A DNA stretch of 54,938 nucleotides from Mesorhizobium amorphae (GCF_014843845.1 NZ_JHQS01000039.1:1-54938); one strand, 5' to 3'. Counted from the first letter of the stretch, positions 34,577 to 43,634 are shown. The notes: generated by a model not told the origin, from the sequence alone. Translations and numbers: made by a program.

Positions 34577-34728
34577 CGACGCTTGTCTACCTCATACCAG
34601 CAGCTCTGTTCCTTGGCGCGCTGGGGCTGTCCGGCTTTCTGTGGGCCTTGAGGAGTGGTCAATACGAGGATCTCGATGGAGCCGCCGAGCGGATCCTCAT
34701 CGACCCCGATGACAAGCCGGAACGCTGA
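34573..34728 (+). CDS. fixS: FixS, cbb3 oxidase assembly small membrane protein (CcoS)
   Basis: 51 residues from the ATG at 34573 that overlaps the fixI stop. The single membrane helix is LVYLIPAALFLGALGLSGFL (residues 4-23), followed by FLWALRSGQYEDLDGAAERI, the CcoS family signature, and a charged tail. Last gene of fixGHIS. Confidence 0.94.
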   Translation: MTTLVYLIPAALFLGALGLSGFLWALRSGQYEDLDGAAERILIDPDDKPER

Positions 34729-34853
34729 CCCAGATCGCCGTGCCGAAAAACCTGCTGAGGCTCCATAGCAGCTTAGCTAAGCCGCGCTTGACGTAGATTT
34801 GCGAAAAGCCCCTGTCGTCGAAGGACTGCGTCGCCCGGATTTGTCGTGTCTGG

Positions 34854-34867
34854 CTGATCCAGATCAA
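34854..34867 (+). promoter_or_regulatory. FixK/FNR-like box downstream of fixS
   Basis: CTGATCCAGATCAA differs from TTGAT-N4-ATCAA only at the first base. It lies 54 bases before a 21-codon ORF and 319 bases before the UbiH-family gene. It may give these an oxygen-controlled promoter. Confidence 0.6.
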
Positions 34868-34920
34868 GGTTATCTCCTCATCGGCGTGGTTTCGTCGACT
34901 AGCCTTTCAAGGGAGAACGC

Positions 34921-34986
34921 ATGTCTAACGGACAGTTTAGTCGTCACCATCAGCGTCTTGGCGGTTTTTGGGTTTTTTCAAGGTAG
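34921..34986 (+). CDS. Possible small ORF behind a FixK-like box
   Basis: 21 codons (MSNGQFSRHHQRLGGFWVFS plus R) with AAGGGAG eight bases before the ATG. No family recognised. It could be a leader peptide or the relic of a longer gene. The remaining stretch to 35185 has a 72-codon frame without a good start (34968-35186) whose stop overlaps the next gene as TGATG. Confidence 0.3.
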   Translation: MSNGQFSRHHQRLGGFWVFSR

Positions 34987-35185
34987 TGGTCGGCTCCTTC
35001 AATGAATCGCGCCGCCGAACACCTCGGCGACCGGTCTGGATCAAGACCGACACGAAGAATGGCCAAAGCCAAAAGTCAGCCGAGGCGACGCGGCGGGCAC
35101 TGGAACCCAGCGCAATCGGTCCACAGTTTGTGGCTCAACTCCACCAGCATCTCACGCAGATAGCCGACTCGATGGCGGCACGCTG

Positions 35186-36367
35186 ATGGTCGGCTACGAC
35201 GACAGTTTCGACATCGTTGTCGTCGGAGGCGGGCCGGTCGGACTTTCCTTCGCCGCGTCGCTGGGGCAGAGCGAACTGAAGGTGGCAGTTGTTGAACAGC
35301 AGTCCTTGGAACGGCTGGCGAATCCGGCTTTCGACGGTCGCGAGATCGCGCTGACCTACGCCTCGATCAGAATCCTTCGCGAGCTCGGCGCCTGGGATGC
35401 CATCCCCGCTTCGGAAAAATCACCGCTGCAAGGCGCGCGCGTGCTCAACGGATTGAGCCCTTTCGCTGTGTGTTTCGATCCTCCCAGAGGATCTGAGGAA
35501 CCACTCGGATTTCTGGTCCCAAATTGTCGCATCCGCGATGCCCTGTTCAAGACCATCCGCTTGCAGGATCATGCCCAGCTGATATGCGGCCATTCGGTCG
35601 TTGATGCAACAAACAGCCACAAAGGAGCAGTCATAACGCTCTCCGATGGCAGGCGACTGACCGCTCGGCTTCTCGTTGCAGCGGATTCGCGGTTGTCCGC
35701 CACGCGCAATCTGCTCGGCATCGGCGCCGATATCAATCGGCTCGGCAAGGCGATGCTGATTTGCCGGGTGAGGCACGAGCGCCTCCATCACCAGATCGCA
35801 GTCGAATGGTTCGATCACCATCAGACGATAGCGATGTTGCCGCTCACGGAAAGTGTGTCGTCGCTGCTTGTCACTTTGCCCTTAAACGCAGCCGATAGAC
35901 TGCTTGCTTTCGACGACGATTTGTTCCTGACGGAATTGACAAACCGGTGTCGAGAACGCCTCGGAAAAATGAGTTTGGCAAGCACCCGCCATAGCTATCC
36001 GCTGGTCACGACGTGGGCGCACAAATTCTGGGCTCCGAGCGCCGCACTCATCGGCGACGCTGCCATTGGCATGCACCCAGTGACTGCGCATGGCTTCAAC
36101 ATCGGCCTGAGCGGCCAGAAGCAACTCGCCGATCAAATTCTGGCAGCATGTCGCGAACGTCGCGACATTGCCGATCCGGACACGCTCCAGAAGTACGAAA
36201 GCTGGCTTCGCCGGTCAGCGGCACCGCTCTATCATGCTACGAACATACTTGTCGGACTGTACTCAGGCGAGCACCCGGCGGCACGGATTGCAAGACATGC
36301 GGGACTTCGCTTTGCCCAATATCTTCCATTTGTCCGCCATGGCATTTCGGCCATGCTTAGGCGGTGA
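35186..36367 (+). CDS. UbiH/UbiF/UbiM-family FAD hydroxylase (ubiquinone synthesis)
   Basis: 393 residues. The FAD-binding fold has IVVVGGGPVGLSFAASLG near residue 10, the family DG-type motif in LVAADSRLSATRNLLGI near 165, and ALIGDAAIGMHPVTAHGFN near 285 (ribityl-binding GD motif). This pattern is that of aromatic-ring hydroxylases of ubiquinone biosynthesis. The rhizobial UbiM and UbiL enzymes are the closest idea, but the exact ring position cannot be told by eye. Placed after the cbb3 cluster, it would support quinone supply at low O2, although the hydroxylase itself needs O2. Confidence 0.82.
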   Translation: MVGYDDSFDIVVVGGGPVGLSFAASLGQSELKVAVVEQQSLERLANPAFDGREIALTYASIRILRELGAWDAIPASEKSPLQGARVLNGLSPFAVCFDPPRGSEEPLGFLVPNCRIRDALFKTIRLQDHAQLICGHSVVDATNSHKGAVITLSDGRRLTARLLVAADSRLSATRNLLGIGADINRLGKAMLICRVRHERLHHQIAVEWFDHHQTIAMLPLTESVSSLLVTLPLNAADRLLAFDDDLFLTELTNRCRERLGKMSLASTRHSYPLVTTWAHKFWAPSAALIGDAAIGMHPVTAHGFNIGLSGQKQLADQILAACRERRDIADPDTLQKYESWLRRSAAPLYHATNILVGLYSGEHPAARIARHAGLRFAQYLPFVRHGISAMLRR

Positions 36368-36689
36368 GACCACAGTCACGATACCGTCGACAAATCTGAG
36401 GACGCGATCTCGCCCGGGCTCCTCTTCTATCTCGCCGTCTAAGCGCGCGTCTTCATCTCCTGAGCGACGACCAGATAATTCTGCCCGTGCCAATGCCGCT
36501 TCCATGGTCTTGCGTTGCAAGGCCTCGAAATGGGATCCGGTTCAAGGCATGGCTGGGCAAGACTTCGACAATCAGCCGGCAATGCTATACGAGGCAGGCC
36601 TACCACCCGAAGTCATGATGACCACGGGTTTCCGAGCCGACGCGTCGATCACCGCTACGGTCGCATTGATACGCTGAACCCCTCGAAAT
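36368..36689 (+). other. Gap; no convincing gene
   Basis: Between the hydroxylase gene and the IS1380 scar. Frames on both strands lack family features and are probably relics of insertion-sequence decay. Confidence 0.4.
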
Positions 36690-36955
36690 TAGAGCTTATC
36701 GTGGATGTCGAGCGCCACCGTCTCGGGCGCGCGGCATCGGGTCATCAGCCACAGGTCGACCAGCACATCGCCGAGCTGAATGCCGTCTTGAGCTCGGGCA
36801 GGTTCTCCAGTCGCGAGCATGTCGGCTGCCAACACAGAATCGTCCGCAGGCGAGCCTGAAGGCCGGGTCGGTGCGCAGCCGGTCGAGATCGTTGGCATCC
36901 TCGTAGCCGCAGGCGATCGCAAAGATACGGGCGCGCAGGATGTCGGCCATGGCGA
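36690..36955 (-). mobile_element. IS1380-family transposase fragment
   Basis: Read from 36950 on the minus strand: MADILRARIFAIACGYEDAN, then DLDRLRTDPAFRLACG, the conserved N-terminal block of IS1380 transposases. The frame then shifts; the continuation VLVDLWLMTRCRAPETVALD with IHDKL is in another frame and stops near 36690. Only about 85 of some 450 codons remain. It ends about 40 bases before the acyltransferase start, so the IS scar supplies that gene's upstream region. Confidence 0.8.
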
Positions 36956-36996
36956 ATGCCTTGATGTTACAGCCGAGGCCGTGCTTAGAGGAGCGA

Positions 36997-38871
36997 ATGA
37001 ATCGATTCGACTACCGGCCGGATATTGACGGCCTTCGTGCCTTTGCGGTTTCTGCTGTTGTCCTATTCCACGCAGGGTTCTCAACCCTTTCCGGTGGCTA
37101 TGTCGGCGTCGACGTCTTCTTCGTGATCAGTGGCTATTTGATTACAAAGATAGTTGTTGAACGGGTGCGCGCCGGAACATTCAGCTTTTCCGACTTTTAC
37201 GCCCGGCGCGCACGCCGGCTATTTCCAGCACTATTTTCCACGATCTTTGTCACATTCGTTTGTGCCGCATTCATCCAAGGCCCAGAGGACTTTCGCAGCT
37301 TTTCCGGCTCTGCCGCCATGGCGATCCTGTCGCTGTCGAATGTCTATTTCTGGATGCAAAGCGGCTATTTCGATGCAGCCGCAACGACCAAGCCACTCTT
37401 GCACACTTGGTCGCTTGGGGTCGAAGAACAATTCTATTTGATCTGGCCAGCCATCATCTCTGCCTCGGTGCGGAAGGGCCGACTGGCCCTTGTGGCCGTG
37501 GCCGCGTTTGGTCTCATCAGTTTCACGGCGTGCCTTTTGGCTATGCGCTTTGATTTAACGGCCGCGTTCTTCCTTACACCGTTTCGCATATTTGAGTTTG
37601 CCTGCGGAGCCGCCCTTGTGTGGGCCAAGACGCCAGGGCGTCTGTCTTCCGACATTGCTTACACCACCGGTGGCTTGGCAATCCTTTACGCCATTCTTCA
37701 GTTCGATGCCGGGACGTCGTTTCCAGGATGGCATGCGGCACTTCCCACTCTAGGGACCGCGATGATGATCTACGGCGGGCGCAACGCCGTCGCTGCCTTG
37801 CCGCTTAAAACGGCACCGGCTCTATTGATTGGCCGAGCAAGCTATTCGATCTATCTCGTGCACTGGCCCATTGTCGTCTTTTGGCTCCATGCAACCGGGC
37901 GCGACCTCGACACGTTCCAGGGCGTCGCCGCCATCGCTCTATCGATACTGCTTGGCTATTTGCTTCATGGGTTCATCGAGCGTCCACTAAGATACTCCCA
38001 TGCCTTGCAGGGCCGGCGGCTGGTGACGATCTGCACTTCGGCCACCGCCCTGATTGTTGCACCGTCATTGCATAGCTGGGCTACAAAAGGCTGGACTTGG
38101 CGATTGCCAGAAGCGCTTCGCGGAGTAAACAGCTACGATATGGATGTTCTCATGAAATACGTATGGGCGAATGACATCCGCCTGAGCAGCAACACCTTTA
38201 AGCCTGGCAGAAAACATATCCTCATCGTGGGGGACAGCCAGTCCGCTGATTTTACGAACATCCTGTTGGAAGGAAACCACGAGCGGAACGTCGACATAGT
38301 CACCTATACGTTCAACTATGGCTGCAACATTCCATATGCCGATGATCAGCAGTATTGGGACCAAGAAAATATCTACACCACGTCAGACCCTTCCCTTGAG
38401 GAGAAATGCAAAGAGAGAAGCAACGCGCTCCTTTCCAGCCCCGCACTCAAAAAGGCGGATGTGGTTATCGTCGCGTTCCTATGGGAACGATACGGTGCGA
38501 AACGCATGCGTGCTGCCGCCGACAAAATTGAGTCAATCAGCCCAGCTCGCGTATATGTCCTAGGCAGAAAGAACCTCCTCAAGAGCAGCATCGATTTCGT
38601 TAACATGAACGGGAAGTTGGACGGGCTCGGGAGCTTGGCTGCGCGGTTCAAGGCTTCCGACACTCTCTTTATAAACAACATGCTGGCTCAGCAATTTGGT
38701 AATCGCTATCTGGACATCTTTTCATCAGTTTGCCCCGACCAAGATAAGTGCGTGGTGCTAGATGAAAAGCAACACCCCATCTTCTATGATGCGGCTCACC
38801 TGACCCAGAGCGGTGCACGATACTTCGCCAAGCACGCCGCTCGAAAGCTCATCGATCCCGCCAACTTGTGA
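36997..38871 (+). CDS. Membrane acyltransferase-3 with C-terminal SGNH domain (OafA-like)
   Basis: 624 residues from the ATG at 36997, which has AGAGGAG just upstream. Residues ~5-345 are an acyltransferase-3 membrane domain: YRPDIDGLRAFAVSAVVLFH, GGYVGVDVFFVISGYLIT, FYARRARRLFPAL and HTWSLGVEEQFYLIWP. Residues ~395-620 are an SGNH hydrolase-like domain with GDSQSADF (Ser) and DAAHLTQSGA (Asp-x-x-His). This fusion O-acetylates surface polysaccharides. It shares its first domain with NodX but not the SGNH part. No nod box was seen upstream. The substrate is unknown. Confidence 0.88.
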   Translation: MNRFDYRPDIDGLRAFAVSAVVLFHAGFSTLSGGYVGVDVFFVISGYLITKIVVERVRAGTFSFSDFYARRARRLFPALFSTIFVTFVCAAFIQGPEDFRSFSGSAAMAILSLSNVYFWMQSGYFDAAATTKPLLHTWSLGVEEQFYLIWPAIISASVRKGRLALVAVAAFGLISFTACLLAMRFDLTAAFFLTPFRIFEFACGAALVWAKTPGRLSSDIAYTTGGLAILYAILQFDAGTSFPGWHAALPTLGTAMMIYGGRNAVAALPLKTAPALLIGRASYSIYLVHWPIVVFWLHATGRDLDTFQGVAAIALSILLGYLLHGFIERPLRYSHALQGRRLVTICTSATALIVAPSLHSWATKGWTWRLPEALRGVNSYDMDVLMKYVWANDIRLSSNTFKPGRKHILIVGDSQSADFTNILLEGNHERNVDIVTYTFNYGCNIPYADDQQYWDQENIYTTSDPSLEEKCKERSNALLSSPALKKADVVIVAFLWERYGAKRMRAAADKIESISPARVYVLGRKNLLKSSIDFVNMNGKLDGLGSLAARFKASDTLFINNMLAQQFGNRYLDIFSSVCPDQDKCVVLDEKQHPIFYDAAHLTQSGARYFAKHAARKLIDPANL

Positions 38872-39243
38872 GCTGGGCCGTGTTGTCTTGTACCACATTC
38901 TCGGCCACATTAATCTCGCCAGCAGCAGGAGCACCGCCGGTGGATTGCCAAACGCAATGCTGCCTCACCGAGGTCCGCTACAGCGATGACCATAGCCAGA
39001 GGAGATGGAGCCGCTCGTGGTGAGTTTGGCTCGCGAGAGTTGGTAGAAGGCTGGCCTAAGCGACCGAATCCTACGCCAATCGTCTCCCGACACGCTGTTA
39101 TGACGGGCTAGCGGGCCTCGGCAGTGATTTCTTGGCTGAACGTTTCCAGAAAGCTGTACCCCGCTGAATAGTTAACCCGTCCTTCAGTGGGCCTGCATAG
39201 GCTTGCGCTGCGACGAAATCCTCGGAAGCAAGCTAACCCATCC
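38872..39243 (+). other. Gap; no gene seen
   Basis: No frame with family similarity on either strand. The last part may hold the promoter of the GGDEF-EAL gene and a possible GTG start at 39187. Confidence 0.4.
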
Positions 39244-41151
39244 ATGGCCCTGAAGAAAGAAGACACGCTGGAGGCCGGAATCCTTCAGGATCAGCTTGCT
39301 GACCTGAGGGCCGGTCTCTTCGTGTCGATGCCCATAAGCACTGTTCTGTCAGGCCTGATTCTGGCGGTGCAGACCCTTTCAGGCAACGGCTCTGGCGCCG
39401 CGATCTGGTTCCTGGTCGTCAATGCGATAAATGTCGGCCGCCTTGCATTCGCCCGTTATCAGCTGAAGGACACCAGACGCCAGGGCGATCTAACGCGGAT
39501 TTCGCCGCGGCTTCGCTGGTTTGGCCTCCTTGCTCTTCTGGCGGGGTTTGCCTGGTCCTTTCTTGCTGTCCTGACCGTTGGATACACGACAGCTCACGCA
39601 CCGCTGCATCTGATTATTCTGGCCGGCATCGCAGCTGGTGCGGTTACATATGGCAGTTCATACGCCGCGGCAGCGACCAACTTCATCACACCCCCGCTCC
39701 TCGTCACAGCGGGGTGCTTGCTGGCGAAAGGCAACCTTGAAGGCTATATTCTTGCTTTCACTGTTCTGCTCTTCCTAGGCGGCCTGGTTCGAGCCGCGTT
39801 TGTCGGACAAGCGCGCTTCCGCGATGCGAGCCGCCTCAGGCATGAGGCCGAGCGGCTTGCGGCCGAAATGGAGGTCAATTCCAGGCAGGACCACCTGACG
39901 GCCCTTCTTAACAGGCGTGGCCTCGAACACGCTATCGGTCGGTTCGAGAATGCAGCCGGGCCCTTCGTTGCCATGCTGATTGATCTGGACGGGTTCAAAT
40001 CCGTTAACGACACCTACGGCCACAGGACTGGTGATGAACTGCTTGTCAGGATCGCCCGCCGCATAGAGCAGGAAGCACCGGAAGGCTCAACGCTCGCCCG
40101 CATCGGCGGCGATGAATTCGTGCTGTTTTTTCCCTCACTCAGGAGTTCGCTTTCTGCCAGTAATCTCGCATCCAATATCATAGCCAAAGTTACCCGCCCC
40201 TATCCTGAGGTCGCGTCCGTCCGGGTCGGGGCATCTATCGGAATATACTTGGCCGAAAGCCCGGGACTGACGGAAATGTTGTTGCGGGCCGATATCGCCC
40301 TTTACACGGCCAAGCGTCGTGGCAGGAACGAATTTTGCCTGTTCGATGCCGAACTCGACAGGGAACTGCAACGCCGCCAGTCCATCGAACGCGACCTTCA
40401 TTCGGCGATAAAGACGAGAAGCCTGGTGCCTTGGTTCCAGTCCATCGTAACACTCGACACCGAGGCCGTGGTCGGTTTTGAAGCCTTGCTAAGGTGGTCC
40501 CATCCGATTCATGGCTCCATCTCTCCACCCGAAATCATCACGGCCGCACGCCAAACCGGACTGCTTCAGCTGCTGACCCAAACGGTCTTCGCCGACTGTT
40601 GCGCTCTTATCGACGGTTTGGTGAGGGCTGACTGCCGTGATGTCCGTGTGGCGATGAATGTTTCACCGCGCGAACTGGAAGCCGGCGATATCGACGACAT
40701 GATTCTGGATGGTCTGGCGGCAAAAGGTCTGCCTGCAACGATGTTCGAAATCGAGATTACCGAAGAATCCCCGGTGGACCCGGACAGAGTGGATGAAAAG
40801 CTCGCACGGCTTTCACACGCCGGCATTTCCATCGCGCTCGACGACTTCGGCACCGGCTTTTCCACCTTGGCGTCGCTCAAGGACAGCCGGATACGCAAGG
40901 TGAAAATAGACCAGGGCTTCGTTCGCGGCTTAGCCAGGTCCCAAGAGGACCGGCTGCTTGTCAAAACGGTGATCGATCTTGGCGGGGCGCTCGGGATCGA
41001 GGTCATGGCCGAGGGCGTCGAGACGGAGGCGGATCGGCAAACCCTGCATAAGCTTGGCTGCAGAATCGCTCAGGGCTTTCTGTTCTCTAAGGCGATGCCT
41101 CTGAGCCAGGCGCTCGATTTGGCAGCAAAAGAGCACGCGAAGGAGTCGTGA
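39244..41151 (+). CDS. Membrane-bound GGDEF-EAL protein (c-di-GMP turnover)
   Basis: 635 residues from ATG 39244 (MALKKEDTLEAGILQDQLAD), or 654 from GTG 39187. About six N-terminal helices (residues ~25-190) form a putative membrane sensor. A short coiled segment precedes the GGDEF domain: DHLTALLNRRGLEHAI, DLDGFKSVNDTYGHRTGDEL and an intact GGDEF active site in ARIGGDEFVLFF. The EAL domain has GFEALLRWSHPIHG, MFEIEITEESPVD, ALDDFGTGFSTLASLK and IDQGFVRGL, so both activities may be present. Not part of an operon. Its signal is unknown. Confidence 0.9.
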   Translation: MALKKEDTLEAGILQDQLADLRAGLFVSMPISTVLSGLILAVQTLSGNGSGAAIWFLVVNAINVGRLAFARYQLKDTRRQGDLTRISPRLRWFGLLALLAGFAWSFLAVLTVGYTTAHAPLHLIILAGIAAGAVTYGSSYAAAATNFITPPLLVTAGCLLAKGNLEGYILAFTVLLFLGGLVRAAFVGQARFRDASRLRHEAERLAAEMEVNSRQDHLTALLNRRGLEHAIGRFENAAGPFVAMLIDLDGFKSVNDTYGHRTGDELLVRIARRIEQEAPEGSTLARIGGDEFVLFFPSLRSSLSASNLASNIIAKVTRPYPEVASVRVGASIGIYLAESPGLTEMLLRADIALYTAKRRGRNEFCLFDAELDRELQRRQSIERDLHSAIKTRSLVPWFQSIVTLDTEAVVGFEALLRWSHPIHGSISPPEIITAARQTGLLQLLTQTVFADCCALIDGLVRADCRDVRVAMNVSPRELEAGDIDDMILDGLAAKGLPATMFEIEITEESPVDPDRVDEKLARLSHAGISIALDDFGTGFSTLASLKDSRIRKVKIDQGFVRGLARSQEDRLLVKTVIDLGGALGIEVMAEGVETEADRQTLHKLGCRIAQGFLFSKAMPLSQALDLAAKEHAKES

Positions 41152-41258
41152 CCGGCACCCGCCGCCACCATCTCTCGCGGCCGCGCGCTCATGAGGGTAT
41201 CGAGACTTCCTTGTTTGAAAAGCGTGACACTCCGCCCTCCGCGTCAGCCGGCGAACAG

Positions 41259-41517
41259 TTAGCCGGTCGTAACCATCCAGTGCCCGGTCGATATGGCTGC
41301 GAAGAGCCTTGCGGGCGCGGACCGGTTCAAGCGCCGGGTCGATGCCGAGAATGAGATCGGCCATCTCCTCTTCGCCGGCATTGTCGGCGCAGGCGTCCAG
41401 GATCCGCAGGTAAATCGTGAAATGCTCCCTGTCGTAACTCGTGAGGTTCTCCGACCAGGGGACTTCCTCGCGCAGCGTTGAGCTTCGAGTCTCATCTGTT
41501 CCCGTTGATCGATCCAT
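41259..41517 (-). pseudogene. Small DUF2285-family gene, frameshifted near its end
   Basis: Starts MDRSTGTDETRSSTLREEVP, with the family block DREHFTIYLRILDACADNAG and LILGIDPALEPVRARKALRS, as in short ICE-encoded DUF2285 proteins. After HIDRA the family continues H-W-M-x-x-x-G-Y-R; here HWMVTTG is in the neighbouring frame and followed by TAA at 41261-41259. The original frame runs on into the GGDEF-EAL gene antisense. It is related in family to the second half of FseA. Confidence 0.65.
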
Positions 41518-41573
41518 GCCTGCTGCGAACCTCGCCTGTTGAGCGCTGGATCCAACGCAGCATATCCCAAAAT

Positions 41574-42046
41574 GGGATAGTCCGAGAGCGGCGTCTCGAT
41601 GTGATCGAGTTTCTCGACGTAACTGCGGCGCTTGACCTGATGCGTGCGAGATTCTGTCCAGCCTCCGGACGTAGCGGGCGCCCGCGCGCCTGAGGGGCGC
41701 GCGCCGGGTGCTCGTGAACCGAGCCCGCTTTTTCTTCGGCCAGGCTCAGGCGGTCTCGGCCATTCGGCTTCGCCCCCTGGCGCGGGCAGCCTGTCGGCTG
41801 CTGACGGTCACCGGCCAGGCGGCCGGCGCGGTCTGTCTTTTGGCCTTTCCCGGTGGCGCGGGGTGGGCGGCACTCCCTTCTAGGCCCGCCGCGGCATCCC
41901 GCAACCCTTCGCTCTCGCTTCGGGTCCTTCTCTTCGTTCCGGTCCTTCGGATGCGGTCCGCCTCCGACGGCAGGCCTTTCCGGTCGCGACTCGCCGCCCA
42001 CCCCGCTTCCGGGGAAAGGCGCGATTGGTGAGCGGAGGATAAAACG
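41574..42046 (+). promoter_or_regulatory. Long structured 5' leader of ardC
   Basis: About 470 very GC-rich bases without a family-like gene precede ardC. A strong hairpin, CGCGCGCC (41683-41690) with GGCGCGCG (41696-41703), lies inside. The apparent frames here are unsupported shadows. The ribosome-binding site GCGGAGGA is at 42033-42040. Similar structured leaders precede parB and DUF736. Confidence 0.45.
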
Positions 42047-43009
42047 ATGCGTGCAAACAGCAAGCGTTCCGCCAGCGGAAAGGCTGGCGCAGGCAAGGGC
42101 GGGCGCTCGGGCGCCAGCCTCTATCAGGAGATCACCGACCGCATCATTGCCGAACTGGAGCGCGGCACCGTGCCATGGGTCAAGCCATGGGGCAGCGCAA
42201 AGGCCGGCCTCGGCCTGCCGAGGAATGCCGCCACCGGGCGCGGGTATTCCGGGATCAATATCCTTATCCTGTGGGGCGCCGTCATCGAGCGCGCTTACCC
42301 CAGCCAGAGCTGGCTGACCTTCCGGCAGGCGCTCGGCCTTGGCGGCAATGTCAGGAAGGGTGAGCGCGGCACCACCATCGTGCATGCCGACCGCTTTGTT
42401 CCCAAAGACGAAAAAGAGCGCGCCAAGGCCGATGGCGACGAGCCGCAGGCCGTTCCTTTTTTGAAGCGCTTTACCGTCTTCAATGTCGCGCAGTGCGATA
42501 ACCTGCCCGAACATCTCCATGCCGCCGCCGAGCCGCTGCCTCGGCGCGAGATCGTCCCGCAGGCCGAGGCTCTTATCCGCAGAAGCGGCGCGGATTTCAG
42601 GATCGGCGGCGATCGCGCTTTCTACATGCCGAGCAGCGACTCCATTCAGGTGCCGCCGCAGCCCGCTTTCTTCCAGCAGATCGACTACTACCGCACCTGC
42701 TTTCACGAGCTTGGCCACTGGACCGGCCACCCGACGCGGCTCGCTCGCGACCTCTCCGGCTCTTTCGGCTCCAAGAGCTACGCGCGCGAGGAACTGGTCG
42801 CCGAAATCACTGCCGCCTTCGTCTGCAGCAGTCTCGGCATCGAACCGACCGTGCGCCATGCCGACTATATCGGCTCATGGCTGAAGGTTCTGCGCGAGGA
42901 CAACCGCGCCATCTTCCGCGCCGCCAGCCAAGCCTCCAAAGCCACCGATTTCCTGCTTGGCCGTAACGGCGAGGCCGAAGGCGCGGACCGAGAGGAGATC
43001 GCGGCATGA
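42047..43009 (+). CDS. ardC: ArdC-type antirestriction protein (ssDNA-binding plus zincin)
   Basis: 320 residues. The N-terminal ArdC/DUF1738 domain has LYQEITDRIIAELERGTVPW and VKPWGSAKAGLGLPRNAATG with GYSGINILIL. The C-terminal metallopeptidase-like domain has the zinc site CFHELGHWTGHPTRL (H-E-x-x-H near residue 223) and the conserved YAREELVAEITAAFVCSSLG. ArdC proteins bind single-stranded DNA and protect incoming elements from type I restriction. A 38-codon ORF overlaps its stop (ATGA). Confidence 0.92.
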   Translation: MRANSKRSASGKAGAGKGGRSGASLYQEITDRIIAELERGTVPWVKPWGSAKAGLGLPRNAATGRGYSGINILILWGAVIERAYPSQSWLTFRQALGLGGNVRKGERGTTIVHADRFVPKDEKERAKADGDEPQAVPFLKRFTVFNVAQCDNLPEHLHAAAEPLPRREIVPQAEALIRRSGADFRIGGDRAFYMPSSDSIQVPPQPAFFQQIDYYRTCFHELGHWTGHPTRLARDLSGSFGSKSYAREELVAEITAAFVCSSLGIEPTVRHADYIGSWLKVLREDNRAIFRAASQASKATDFLLGRNGEAEGADREEIAA

Positions 43010-43122
43010 GCGCGCGCGATCCCCACACACCGAAATTCCCGGCGTCCGCCCGCGCGGCGCAGAAGCCGCGCGATATCGGCCGCTTCGACCAAGCCGCCCG
43101 CAACCAACTCGACCCGTTCTGA
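43006..43122 (+). CDS. Small 38-residue ORF coupled to ardC
   Basis: Starts with an ATG overlapping the ardC stop (ATGA at 43006-43009). The product is basic, proline-rich and begins MSARDPHTPKFPASARAAQK, ending NQLDPF. It is too short for any recognised domain. The four-base overlap and the position inside the ArdC-DUF2958 unit argue for translation; conservation would have to be tested. Confidence 0.45.
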   Translation: MSARDPHTPKFPASARAAQKPRDIGRFDQAARNQLDPF

Positions 43123-43137
43123 AGAGGAACTCTTGCC

Positions 43138-43557
43138 ATGATCCTGATCACCGATCACCTACGCGCCCGGCTTCTCGCCAATGGCGCAGCCGACACCGAA
43201 ACCGACCATGTCCCGGTCGTGAAACTGTTCGATCCGACCGGGCCGGCGACCTGGCTTCTGGCCGAACTCGATGCCGATGGCGACACGCTGTTCGGCCTTT
43301 GCGACCTCGGTTTCGGCTTTCCCGAACTCGGCAGCGTCAGCCTTGCCGAGCTTGAAAGCGTCAAGGGCCGGCTTGGCCTCGGCATCGAGCGCGACCTCTA
43401 TTTTCACGCCAGCTTTGCGCTCTCCGTCTATGCCGAGGCCGCGCGCTGCGCCGGCCACATCACCGAAGCCGAGCGGCTTCTGCGACAGGCAGCAGACGCC
43501 CTTTCAAAATCCCATTCCGAGCTTCCGCCAAACACGGCGGGACTAGCGCGCCGGTAG
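43138..43557 (+). CDS. DUF2958-family protein
   Basis: 139 residues, starting MILITDHLRARLLANGAADT. The block HVPVVKLFDPTGPATWLLAE, then FGLCDLGFGFPELGSVSLAE, is the DUF2958 signature. Found almost only on ICEs and plasmids next to ardC and ParB-like genes. Function unknown. The ribosome-binding site GAAGAGGAA precedes the ATG. Confidence 0.88.
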   Translation: MILITDHLRARLLANGAADTETDHVPVVKLFDPTGPATWLLAELDADGDTLFGLCDLGFGFPELGSVSLAELESVKGRLGLGIERDLYFHASFALSVYAEAARCAGHITEAERLLRQAADALSKSHSELPPNTAGLARR

Positions 43558-43569
43558 GCGCAAAACCGT

Positions 43570-43602
43570 CCCGCCGCGCCGGCCTGCGGCCTCCGCGGCG
43601 GG
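43570..43602 (+). repeat. GC-rich hairpin between DUF2958 and parB
   Basis: CCCGCCGCG (43570-43578) pairs exactly with CGCGGCGGG (43594-43602), and GGCC/GGCC (43581-43584, 43588-43591) extends it inside. It sits 12 bases after the DUF2958 stop and 32 before the parB ATG. There is no T-run, so it may be an attenuator or stability element. Confidence 0.5.
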
Positions 43603-43634
43603 GACAACCCCAACCAAAGCGAAGGAGAGTAACC

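Noticed and set aside
34968..35186. 72-codon frame ending at the UbiH-family start, with faint resemblance to NepR-like helices
   Set aside because: Only a TTG start within a T-run, no ribosome-binding site, and the resemblance is too weak.
36956..36996. Searched for a nod box before the acyltransferase gene because of its NodX-like domain
   Set aside because: No ATCCA...GATG or AATCGATT elements found; upstream sequence is an IS1380 scar.
41492..42859. Long minus-strand frame (455 codons) opposite ardC and its leader
   Set aside because: Shadow frame; the plus strand has a clear ArdC protein.
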